Of a DNA stretch of 64,000 bases, positions 56,252 through 64,000 are shown piece by piece. Below the pieces are notes generated by a model. It ran no database searches and was not told the origin of the DNA. It was given only the letters and a program-made list of their open reading frames with translations. The stretch spans positions 186,001-250,000 of the forward strand of contig JAYQTK010000006.1 of NCBI GenBank assembly GCA_038147335.1, read 5' to 3'. Each line of letters starts with the position of its first letter. Position 1 is the first letter of the stretch. The stretch comes from Marisimplicoccus sp038147335 (GTDB lineage Bacteria; Bacteroidota; Bacteroidia; Flavobacteriales; Flavobacteriaceae). The position numbers and the translations under genes were made by a program.

Positions 56252-58696
56252 CTAATTAGGATCAACATCTACGATGACTTTTACACTTCTATATTTTGAT
56301 ATTGAATCAAAACTTTTCATTATTAATTGAAATTTACTTCTAAAGGTATTTAGGTCCTTTAAATCTGTAAGTTTTACCAAAAATTCTTTATGATATTTAT
56401 TTTTAATTCTTGAGATTTCAGGGTATACAGGCCCTAATACTAAACCTTTAAAATTTGCTCTAATAGCTTTGTTTATCCAATCAGAAGAACTATTTAATTT
56501 ATCAAAACTTTTGTCTTTCATAGTTATCCTAATAAGTCTTACAAAAGGTGGGTATTTGTAATCCTCTCTTTCAATAAGTTGTTTAGCATACATTTTATCG
56601 AAATCGTTATTTATTACATTTATAATAATTGGATGATCTGGTTGATATGTCTGTAAATACACACTACCCCTTTCACCTGACCTTCCTGATCTTCCAGCAA
56701 CTTGAGTTAAAACTTGAAAAGCTTTTTCATGTGCTCTAAAATCTGGAAAATTCAAAAAATGATCAGTATTAATTACTCCTACAAGACCTACGTTTTTAAA
56801 GTCTAAACCTTTAGTTATCATCTGCGTACCAATTAAAATATCGATTTCATGATCAGCAAATGAATTAATTATTTTATCAAATGCCCATTTACCTCTAGTT
56901 GTATCCCAATCCATTCTACTTACATTTGAATTAGGAAAAATTTCTTTTACAACTTCTTCTATTTGTTGAGTTCCATCTCCTCTATAACCCATTGTTTGCA
57001 TTCCACAAGAATCACACTTTATCTCTGCTTTTAATTGAAATCCACAATAGTGGCATCTTAATGTATTTGAGTGTAAATGATATGTTAAAGTAACATCACA
57101 ATTATCACACATAATATTATGACCACAAGAACCACACTGCCATTGGGGGGAATATCCTCTTCTATTTCTAAATAGAATAACTTGTTTTCCTTTATCTACT
57201 GCTTTATTTATTTCATCGACCAATTTTTTGGAAAATATAGAACTGAATTCATGTTTAGGTTCAGATTTCATATCAATTGTATGGATAAAAGGCATCTCTA
57301 TATTTCCATATCTTTCTTTTATTTCAACAAAACCATATTTATTATTTCTAGCATTGTAAGTTGATTCAATTGAAGGAGTAGCTGAGCCTAAAATAATTTT
57401 AGTTTTAAAAATTTTGGATAAATATATAGCTGAATCTCTTGCATTATATCTAGGTGAAGGCTCTTGCTGTTTATATGAAACTTCATGTTCCTCGTCAACA
57501 ATAATAAGACCTAAATCGTCAAATGGAAGAAACACAGATGACCGAGCACCAATAACTAACTGTGAATTCTCTTTATTATTACTTATACTTTCCCAAACTT
57601 CAGTTCTTTCATTAAGAGAGTATCTCGAATGGTAAACAGATATTTTATTAGCAAAATGATTTCTTAATTTTTGAATTATCTGGGTTGTTAAGGAAATCTC
57701 AGGTAATAAATAAAGTACTTGCTTACCATGTTTCAAGTATTTCTCAATGAGCTTTATATATATTTCAGTTTTTCCAGAAGAAGTAACACCGTGAAGAAGA
57801 ATAATATCTTTTTCCTTAAGTTGTTTATTCAATTTAGATAAAACATCTTTTTGGAGTTTAGTTAATAAATTGGAAGAATCAATATTTACTTCTCTAATAT
57901 GATTTCTATCAATCTTTATTTTTTTTATAGTTATAAAACCCTTTTTCTCAAGACTTTTAAGAGTAGTGTCTGAGAATTTAATAGTCTTTTTTAGATCCTT
58001 AATAATTAAATAGTCCTTAGATTGAATCATACTAATAATTGACAATAAAAGCTCTTTTTGCTTAGGTGTACTCTTTAATAGATCTAAAGAATCTTTTATG
58101 TTTATTTCATCAATTAATCTACTCTCAAGAAATATTACATTTAAAAGTTTTGGCCTGTACTTTTCCTTTAGCTCATAGTTTAATTCAACATACCCGTTTA
58201 ATATCATCTTTTGAATAATTGGGTATGGATTTTTTTTATTTAAAATTTCAGAAATATCATTTAGCTTAAGATTTTGAAAATCAAGTGCATCATATATCAA
58301 ATATTCTTCATCTGACATTTTATTAGCAACATCATCAGCTATCTCTTTTTTTATAATTAAACTATCACTTTCAAGGAGGAAGGTAGAGGGTACTGCAGCT
58401 TTCATAACATCACCAATTGGTACGAAATAGTATCTTGAAAGCCAATTCCAAAAATCTATTTGATTTTGTGATACTAGGCTCTTATCGTCATATATAAATT
58501 CAATTGGTTTAGTTTCATATGATTCAGGTTTATTGTTATGTAATTCATTTACTATACCAGTGTAAATTTTTCTTTTTCCAAAACTTACAGCAACCCTAAA
58601 GCCAATCTCTAATTTGTTAAATTCATCTTGCGATAATTCATATGTAAAAGTGCCCTTAAGTGGAAGAGGGAGTATAACATCTACATAGTAATTCAT
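56252..58696 (-). CDS. priA: Primosomal protein N' (replication restart helicase)
   Basis: Reloads the replisome at stalled forks. 814 residues: N-terminal DNA 3'-end-binding domain (YVDVILPLPLKGTFTYEL), winged-helix region, then SF2 helicase with Walker A HGVTSSGKTEIYIK near 303 and DEEH box IIVDEEHEVSYKQ. Eight zinc-binding cysteines follow (CGSCGHNIMCDNC, RCHYCGF, IKCDSCG, roughly residues 520-565). Later helicase motifs include GTQMITKGLDFKNVGLVGV and QVAGRSGRSGERG. Complete and intact. It is divergent from the small exported protein at 58739, with 42 bases between and no clear -7 motif. Confidence 0.96.
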   Translation of the reverse strand: MNYYVDVILPLPLKGTFTYELSQDEFNKLEIGFRVAVSFGKRKIYTGIVNELHNNKPESYETKPIEFIYDDKSLVSQNQIDFWNWLSRYYFVPIGDVMKAAVPSTFLLESDSLIIKKEIADDVANKMSDEEYLIYDALDFQNLKLNDISEILNKKNPYPIIQKMILNGYVELNYELKEKYRPKLLNVIFLESRLIDEINIKDSLDLLKSTPKQKELLLSIISMIQSKDYLIIKDLKKTIKFSDTTLKSLEKKGFITIKKIKIDRNHIREVNIDSSNLLTKLQKDVLSKLNKQLKEKDIILLHGVTSSGKTEIYIKLIEKYLKHGKQVLYLLPEISLTTQIIQKLRNHFANKISVYHSRYSLNERTEVWESISNNKENSQLVIGARSSVFLPFDDLGLIIVDEEHEVSYKQQEPSPRYNARDSAIYLSKIFKTKIILGSATPSIESTYNARNNKYGFVEIKERYGNIEMPFIHTIDMKSEPKHEFSSIFSKKLVDEINKAVDKGKQVILFRNRRGYSPQWQCGSCGHNIMCDNCDVTLTYHLHSNTLRCHYCGFQLKAEIKCDSCGMQTMGYRGDGTQQIEEVVKEIFPNSNVSRMDWDTTRGKWAFDKIINSFADHEIDILIGTQMITKGLDFKNVGLVGVINTDHFLNFPDFRAHEKAFQVLTQVAGRSGRSGERGSVYLQTYQPDHPIIINVINNDFDKMYAKQLIEREDYKYPPFVRLIRITMKDKSFDKLNSSSDWINKAIRANFKGLVLGPVYPEISRIKNKYHKEFLVKLTDLKDLNTFRSKFQLIMKSFDSISKYRSVKVIVDVDPN

Positions 58697-58738
58697 GCTT
58701 AATTATAATTTATTCTTTCTAATTTAGCAATTAGCCTG

Positions 58739-59497
58739 ATGAAAAAGTTTTTTTTAATTATAATTCTTTTAATTTCTTCTTTAGCTTACTCTCAAGATCA
58801 AACTGATGTAGTTAAGGGAAGAGTTCAAAGTGAAACTTCTGAATCAATTCTTCAAAACGTTCACGTTCTTAATCTAACTAAGGTTAAAGGAACTATTACA
58901 AACTCTTCAGGAGAATTTGAAATACAGGCAAAGGTTAACGATACTCTTTATTTTTCCTATATAGGGTATAAACCTTTAAAAATAGTGGTAACTAATGATC
59001 TAGTAAGATTTGAGGATAACACTATCGAATTAACAGAACTTGCTTTTGCACTGGAAGAAGTAATAATAAAACCTTATCAATTAACTGGTTATCTAGAAAT
59101 TGATGTAAAGAATGCACCTGTAAATACATCAACAAGATATAGAATTATAGGACTAAATTTAGGCTATGAGGCAGGAAGAAGGTCAAGATCAGGTATATCA
59201 AAAGTGATTGGCGCAATATTTAATCCAGCAGATTTTTTGAATAATTTATTCAAAAAAAAATCTTCACAAATGGATAAGTTAAGGCTAATGAGGGAGGATG
59301 AAGAGATAAAGAACTTATTATCAACTAAGTTTGATAGAGAAGTACTTGTTCAATTACTTGGAGTTGAAAAAATTGATATAGACGAAATTTTAAGAAACTG
59401 TAATTTTTCTGACACTTTTATACAACAAGCAAATGACCTTCAAATAATGGAAGCTATTAATGAGTGTTATGATGAATACAAGCTTCTTGAATTTTAA
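58739..59497 (+). CDS. Exported protein with a carboxypeptidase-regulatory-like domain
   Basis: 252 residues. Signal peptide MKKFFLIIILLISSLAYSQ; residues about 23-105 are a CarboxypepD_reg-like beta-sandwich (VVKGRVQSETSESILQNVHVLNLTKVKGTITNSSGEFEI, LYFSYIGYKPLKIVV), the domain usually found before TonB-dependent receptors. Here it is followed not by a barrel but by an alpha-helical region of about 125 residues (NPADFLNNLFKKKSSQMDKLRLMREDEEIKNLLS). I recognise this arrangement as recurrent in flavobacteria but know no function. It is likely periplasmic or outer-membrane associated. purB follows after 30 bases from its own -7 element. Confidence 0.75.
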   Translation: MKKFFLIIILLISSLAYSQDQTDVVKGRVQSETSESILQNVHVLNLTKVKGTITNSSGEFEIQAKVNDTLYFSYIGYKPLKIVVTNDLVRFEDNTIELTELAFALEEVIIKPYQLTGYLEIDVKNAPVNTSTRYRIIGLNLGYEAGRRSRSGISKVIGAIFNPADFLNNLFKKKSSQMDKLRLMREDEEIKNLLSTKFDREVLVQLLGVEKIDIDEILRNCNFSDTFIQQANDLQIMEAINECYDEYKLLEF

Positions 59498-59515
59498 TAT
59501 ACTATTCAGTTAGCT

Positions 59516-59523
59516 TATCTTTG
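59516..59523 (+). promoter_or_regulatory. Putative -7 element TATCTTTG for purB
   Basis: TATCTTTG (TAnnTTTG) ends 5 bases before the purB ATG at 59528, so transcription would begin at or immediately beside the start codon. The nearest upstream TTG is 26 bases away, slightly long. Confidence 0.4.
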
Positions 59524-59527
59524 CCAG

Positions 59528-60871
59528 ATGAATGAAAAAAATTTGGAGGCCATATCTCCTATTGATGGAAGATATTTTGATAAGACTGAAAAACTAAAAA
59601 AATATTTTAGCGAAAAGGCTCTAATTTATTATAGACTTAAAGTTGAAGTCGAATACTTTATAGCATTGTGTGAAGCTCAGATTCCTCAATTAAGTAATTT
59701 CAATCATACAAAATTTAAAGATTTAAGGAAAATTTATCTTGATTTCACAATTGATGATGCCATAGAAATTAAGAAAATTGAGAAGTCCACTAATCATGAT
59801 GTTAAAGCAGTTGAATATTTCATTAAACAAAAATTTGATAAAATTGGTATATCTGAGTATAAGGAGTTCATTCACTTTGGACTTACATCTCAGGATATAA
59901 ACAATACAGCCATTCCTTTATCAATAAAAGATTTCATAAATGAGGTATATCTAATTAAAATTGAAGAGTTATTAAATTCAATCGAAGATAAGTGCAATGA
60001 GTATAAGGATATAACAATAATATCAAGGACACATGGTCAGCCTGCATCTCCTACTAAACTTGGCAAAGAGTTTAAAGTATTTTGGACAAGGATCCATGAA
60101 CAGTTGAATAGCTTGAAAAAAATTCCAAATTCTGCCAAATTTTCTGGAGCAGTTGGTAATTTTAATGCACATAAAGTTGCCTATCCAAAAATTAATTGGA
60201 AGAATTTCGGTCTAGATTTTGTTGAAAATAAACTTGGATTGCATTATTCCTATCCGACTACACAGATTGAACACTATGATTCGTTTGCTTCACTATCAGA
60301 TAATTGTAGAAGAATTAACAATATTTTATTGGATATGTGTATTGATATATGGACCTACATTTCGCATGATTATTTTAATCAAAAAATTGTTAAAAATGAG
60401 GTAGGTTCATCTGCAATGCCTCACAAAGTTAATCCTATTGATTTTGAAAACGCTGAAGGTAATTTAGGAATAGCAAACTCAACATTTAGTTTCTTTTCCA
60501 ATAAATTAACTAAATCAAGGCTTCAGAGGGATCTATCTGATAGTACAGTACTTAGAAATATTGGTGTACCATTTAGTCATACTTTAATCTCTTTTGAATC
60601 AATTCTTAAAGGGTTAAGTAAAATTTATGTAAATGAGGATAAGATTAACAATGATATTGAAGATAATTGGATAGTAGTTTCAGAGGCAATCCAAACAATC
60701 TTAAGAAGAGAGGGTTACCCAGAGCCCTATGAAGTAATGAAGGAGCTTACAAGAAATAATGAGAAAATAGATAAATCAAAACTTCATAATTTTATTGATA
60801 CTTTGAATGTAGATCAGGCTATTAAAAAAGAGTTAAAAAAAATCACTCCGTATAATTATACAGGTATATAA
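59528..60871 (+). CDS. purB: Adenylosuccinate lyase
   Basis: Fumarase-superfamily enzyme that cleaves fumarate from SAICAR and from adenylosuccinate in purine synthesis. 447 residues of the E. coli-like PurB type (LEAISPIDGRYFDKTEKLKKYFSEKALIYYRLKVEVE). Catalytic blocks: STNHDVKAVEYFIK, FGLTSQDINNTA, SRTHGQPASPTKLGKE, and the signature VGSSAMPHKVNPIDFENAEGN. Length is normal and nothing is missing. The released fumarate feeds FumC. Confidence 0.96.
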   Translation: MNEKNLEAISPIDGRYFDKTEKLKKYFSEKALIYYRLKVEVEYFIALCEAQIPQLSNFNHTKFKDLRKIYLDFTIDDAIEIKKIEKSTNHDVKAVEYFIKQKFDKIGISEYKEFIHFGLTSQDINNTAIPLSIKDFINEVYLIKIEELLNSIEDKCNEYKDITIISRTHGQPASPTKLGKEFKVFWTRIHEQLNSLKKIPNSAKFSGAVGNFNAHKVAYPKINWKNFGLDFVENKLGLHYSYPTTQIEHYDSFASLSDNCRRINNILLDMCIDIWTYISHDYFNQKIVKNEVGSSAMPHKVNPIDFENAEGNLGIANSTFSFFSNKLTKSRLQRDLSDSTVLRNIGVPFSHTLISFESILKGLSKIYVNEDKINNDIEDNWIVVSEAIQTILRREGYPEPYEVMKELTRNNEKIDKSKLHNFIDTLNVDQAIKKELKKITPYNYTGI

Positions 60872-60885
60872 TCTTAAGTTTAATC

Positions 60886-62349
60886 ATGAAAAAATTAAGT
60901 TTATTACTTCTCTCTTTACTTTTATTGATTGTTGGTTGTAAAAAAGCTGATGATGACGATGATCCAAATATTATAAGACTTGAGACTGATCTAGAAATCA
61001 GTGATTTTATTTGGAGAGGTTTAAATCAGTATTATTATTGGCAAGAAAGTGTTTCAAATTTATCTGATTCAAAATTAGATAATGAATCTGAATATGCATA
61101 CTATTTAAGTCAAAATTCAGATCCTGACTCTTTTTTTAATTCACTTTTACATCCTGATGACAGGTTTAGTTGGATAGTTGATGATTATGTAGATTTAGAG
61201 AACATGCTTCAAGGTATTGCAGATTCTGATGGGATGGAGTTTGGATTGTATGTAGAGTGTAACGATCAAAACGTTTTTGGATTTGTAAGGTATGTTCATA
61301 AAAATTCTGATGCTGAATCAAAAGGTGTAAAAAGGGGTATGCTTTTTAGTGAAATAAATGGAAATAGATTAACCCGAGACAATTATAGAGACCTTCTTTT
61401 CAATAATCAAAGTAACTCATATACAATAAAATTCTCACAGCTGAGTTACAATCAAAATAATCAATGTGCTAATATTATACCAGGCTCGGATAGCATAACT
61501 CTTGTTAAATCAAGGCTGGTTAAAAACCCTGTGCATATATCTAAAATATTAGAAGTTGATGGAAAAAGAATTGCATATTTAATGTATAATCAATTCTTAG
61601 GAGTAGTTGATTCTGAAAACAAAGATTACAACCTAGAGTTAAATAATATTTTTTCTAATTATAAATCAGAAAATGTTGATGAACTTATAATTGATCTAAG
61701 ATATAATCCAGGTGGAAGAATTACTACATCTATTAATCTTGCATCTATGATTACAGGTCAATTTAATAATCAAATATTTGCTAAGGAAAGATGGAACTCT
61801 AAATTAATGAATTACTGGGAGGAAAATAACCCTGAAGCATTGTTAAATAGATTTACTGATAAGCTTGATAACAATATTCCGATAAGCTCATTAAATTTAA
61901 ACAAACTATACGTAATTACTACCTCAAGATCAGCATCTGCAAGTGAGTTATTGATTAATGGTCTTGACCCATATATTGATGTTATTCATATTGGAGATTA
62001 TACTGTTGGAAAGAATCAGGGCTCAATAACAGTTTATGATTACATAAACGATTCTAGAGATAAAAATCCTAACCATAAATATGCAATGCAACCAATAGTT
62101 TTGAAAATAGGAAATGTTGCTGGTTATACAGATTTTCCTGATGGTCTTACTCCTGACATAATTAAAAAGGAGTCAATATCGAATCCTGGAATTCTTGGAG
62201 ACCCTGAAGAACCTCTTTTGAAAATTGCATTAGATAATATTCGAGGTATTCAAACTTCGATAAGTCAAACTGAGAATTATAAACAAATTGACAAGCCAAC
62301 TGATGAAATTTATCAAAGAATAGAAGTAAATAAGAAGACTATAGAATAG
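60886..62349 (+). CDS. S41 family C-terminal processing-type peptidase, lipoprotein
   Basis: Cell-envelope serine protease of 487 residues. The N-terminus is a lipoprotein signal (MKKLSLLLLSLLLLIVGC, lipobox Cys18) followed by an Asp-rich spacer. Then a helical region (about 38-100), a PDZ-like domain (about 115-195, with KGVKRGMLFSEINGNRL), and the S41 catalytic core: VDELIIDLRYNPGGRITTSINLA, the nucleophile in TTSRSASASELLINGLDPY, and the Lys in DYTVGKNQGSIT. All catalytic elements are present. It follows purB by 14 bases. The 3' end abuts convergent carB with no spare bases. Confidence 0.9.
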   Translation: MKKLSLLLLSLLLLIVGCKKADDDDDPNIIRLETDLEISDFIWRGLNQYYYWQESVSNLSDSKLDNESEYAYYLSQNSDPDSFFNSLLHPDDRFSWIVDDYVDLENMLQGIADSDGMEFGLYVECNDQNVFGFVRYVHKNSDAESKGVKRGMLFSEINGNRLTRDNYRDLLFNNQSNSYTIKFSQLSYNQNNQCANIIPGSDSITLVKSRLVKNPVHISKILEVDGKRIAYLMYNQFLGVVDSENKDYNLELNNIFSNYKSENVDELIIDLRYNPGGRITTSINLASMITGQFNNQIFAKERWNSKLMNYWEENNPEALLNRFTDKLDNNIPISSLNLNKLYVITTSRSASASELLINGLDPYIDVIHIGDYTVGKNQGSITVYDYINDSRDKNPNHKYAMQPIVLKIGNVAGYTDFPDGLTPDIIKKESISNPGILGDPEEPLLKIALDNIRGIQTSISQTENYKQIDKPTDEIYQRIEVNKKTIE

Positions 62350-64000
62350 CTATTTGGTTAAGTACATTTTTCTTCTAGAATATAATTCAAAGAATTCATC
62401 ATCATTTAAATCATCTATAAATAATATACTCTCACCGGTACTTTTCATTTCAGGACCAAGCTGTTTGTTAACATCAGGAAATTTATTAAAGGAGAATACA
62501 GGTTGTTTTATTGCATAGCCTTTAAGTTCTGGCTTAAACTTAAAATCTTTTAACTTATTTTCCCCCAGCATTATTTTTGTTGCATAGTTTACATAAGGCT
62601 CTTTATAAGCCTTAGAAATGAATGGAACTGTTCTGGATGCCCTTGGGTTGGCTTCAATAATAAATACCTTATCATCTTTAATCGCAAATTGTATATTAAT
62701 TAAACCAACTGTATTTAAAGCTAAGGCAATTTTTTTTGTATGGTCTCTAATTTGTTTTACAGTAAATTCACCAAGATTAAATACTGGAAGAGTTGCATTG
62801 GAATCACCAGAGTGAATTCCACATGGCTCAATATGTTCCATGATTCCAATAATATAAACATCTTCACCATCACAGATAGCATCAGCTTCAGCCTCGATTG
62901 CTCCATCTAAATAGTGATCTAATAATAACTTATTATTAGGAATTTTTGATAGTAGATCTACAACATGTTCCTCGAGTTCTTCTTTATTAATAACAATTTT
63001 CATTCCTTGACCTCCTAATACATAGGATGGTCTGACTAGTATTGGAAAATTAAGTTTATTTGATAATTCAACTGCTTCTTTTGCACTTGTAGCAACTCCA
63101 AAATCCGGATAAGGTATATTGTTATCTTTTAGCAAATTTGAAAAGCTACCTCTATCTTCAGCTAGATCAAGCGACTTAAACTCTGTACCAATAATCTTAA
63201 TATTGTAACGATCAAGTTTTTCAGCAAGTTTAAGAGCAGTTTGACCACCTAATTGAACAATAACACCTTCAGGTTTTTCATGCCTAATTATATCATAAAT
63301 ATGTTCCCAAAATACTGGTTCAAAATACAGTTTATCAGAGATATCAAAATCGGTTGAGACAGTTTCAGGGTTACAATTTATCATGATTGTTTCATATCCA
63401 CATTCACTAGCAGCAAGAACACCATGCACACAGCAATAATCAAATTCAATACCTTGACCAATTCTATTAGGACCAGAGCCTAAAACAACAATTTTTCTTT
63501 TATCAGACACAGAGCTCTCATTTTCAGAAAACTCAGTATTTTCATTAGACTTTATTTTTTCTTCAAATGTAGAGTAATAGTATGGAGTTTGAGCTGGAAA
63601 TTCAGCTGCACAAGTATCAACTAATTTATAGACTCTTTTGATATCTAATTCGTCTCTTTTTTTATAAACTTCACTTTCAAGACATCCAAGCATAAATGCA
63701 ATTTGTCTATCAGCAAAACCTTTTTGTTTTGCTTCTAAGAGTAAGTCATAATCAATTTTGTCAATATTAGTTTTGGAAATCTCTTTTTCAAGAATGTGTA
63801 GTTCTTCATATTGTTTTAAAAACCACATATCAATCTTTGTCAAATCATATATTCTATCTAATGGGATACCTGCCTGAATAGCATCATAAATGACAAATAC
63901 TCTATCCCAACTTGCATTTGTTAGTTTACTTATTATAGTGTTATAATCTTTATAACCTTTTCCATCTGCACCTAATCCGTTTCTTTTAATTTCAAGAGAT
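62350..64000 (-). CDS. carB: Carbamoyl-phosphate synthase large subunit, 3' part (runs off the window)
   Basis: The reading frame is open from 64000 to the stop at 62350, giving about 549 residues; the TTG at 63843 is internal, since upstream codons continue the family sequence (SLEIKRNGLGADG, ASWDRVFVIYDAIQAGIPL). Contents: part of the oligomerisation region, then the second ATP-grasp domain that phosphorylates carbamate (VLGSGPNRIGQGIEFDYCCVHG, FPILVRPSYVLGGQGM, IIEANPRASRTVPFISKA). It stops shortly after LGPEMKSTGESILFIDDL, so the allosteric MGS domain of E. coli CarB (residues ~937-1073) is absent, as in other flavobacterial CarB I know. Supplies pyrimidine and arginine synthesis. Confidence 0.95.
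   Translation of the reverse strand, partial: SLEIKRNGLGADGKGYKDYNTIISKLTNASWDRVFVIYDAIQAGIPLDRIYDLTKIDMWFLKQYEELHILEKEISKTNIDKIDYDLLLEAKQKGFADRQIAFMLGCLESEVYKKRDELDIKRVYKLVDTCAAEFPAQTPYYYSTFEEKIKSNENTEFSENESSVSDKRKIVVLGSGPNRIGQGIEFDYCCVHGVLAASECGYETIMINCNPETVSTDFDISDKLYFEPVFWEHIYDIIRHEKPEGVIVQLGGQTALKLAEKLDRYNIKIIGTEFKSLDLAEDRGSFSNLLKDNNIPYPDFGVATSAKEAVELSNKLNFPILVRPSYVLGGQGMKIVINKEELEEHVVDLLSKIPNNKLLLDHYLDGAIEAEADAICDGEDVYIIGIMEHIEPCGIHSGDSNATLPVFNLGEFTVKQIRDHTKKIALALNTVGLINIQFAIKDDKVFIIEANPRASRTVPFISKAYKEPYVNYATKIMLGENKLKDFKFKPELKGYAIKQPVFSFNKFPDVNKQLGPEMKSTGESILFIDDLNDDEFFELYSRRKMYLTK

Noticed and set aside
63841..63843. TTG as the start codon of carB
   Set aside because: Codons upstream continue the conserved CarB sequence to the window edge, so the true start lies outside.

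Overview
The window is an AT-rich chromosomal segment from a member of the Bacteroidota, most likely a marine-type member of the Flavobacteriales. The evidence is the gene set (outer-membrane beta-barrel receptor with a carboxypeptidase-regulatory domain, flavobacterial RibB with a decayed C-terminal domain, 386-residue LeuA, long class II IlvC, CarB ending before an MGS domain), the recurrent TAnnTTTG -7 promoter element, and the scarcity of Shine-Dalgarno sites. It is densely coding: no gap exceeds 300 bases and many genes overlap by 1 to 20 bases. I see no phage, insertion sequence, integron or CRISPR array. The only RNA gene is a tRNA-Ser(UGA).

Layout. 1-4.7 kb: outer-membrane receptor, a previously unlisted 52-residue membrane ORF, fumC and a GNAT acetyltransferase. 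4.7-9.3 kb (minus): dnaK, menI, a PAS-MenA fusion and a CPBP protease. 9.4-12.5 kb: panB, an RluA-type pseudouridine synthase and a conserved helical protein of unknown function. 12.6-26.6 kb: the branched-chain amino acid block, leuA-leuC-leuD-second IPMS/citramalate-type synthase-leuB on plus, converging on ilvD-ilvB-ilvN-ilvC-ilvA-gapN on minus. 26.7-33.3 kb: aldehyde dehydrogenase, nitroreductase, dsbD, a short tilS and nhaC. 33.3-38.7 kb: ftsK, a lolA homologue, an lptF/G homologue and ribB. The middle two of these each carry a single-base frameshift. 38.7-41.8 kb: TSUP exporter, tRNA-Ser with a clear terminator, DASS symporter and an exported protein of unknown function.

41.8-52.8 kb holds the most interesting neighbourhood. 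A tightly packed minus-strand operon runs from a secreted TolB-like/amidohydrolase protein (interrupted by an in-frame stop in a purine tract) through an M14 metallopeptidase, an NRAMP-like transporter and pxpA-pxpB-pxpC (ATP-dependent 5-oxoprolinase). A secreted M28 peptidase is transcribed divergently from a near-consensus promoter. I read this as a peptide and pyroglutamate salvage system. The NRAMP-like protein lacks the canonical metal-binding DPGN and MPH residues, so it may carry something other than Mn2+/Fe2+, possibly 5-oxoproline.

52.9-64 kb: fatty acid hydroxylase, hisS, the rpsF-rpsR-rplI ribosomal operon, priA, a small exported carboxypeptidase-regulatory-domain protein, purB, an S41 lipoprotein protease and the 3' half of carB, which runs off the window.

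Three genes within about 16 kb are interrupted at homopolymers or simple repeats. Sequencing or assembly error is the first alternative to real pseudogenisation or slippage, and only raw reads can decide.
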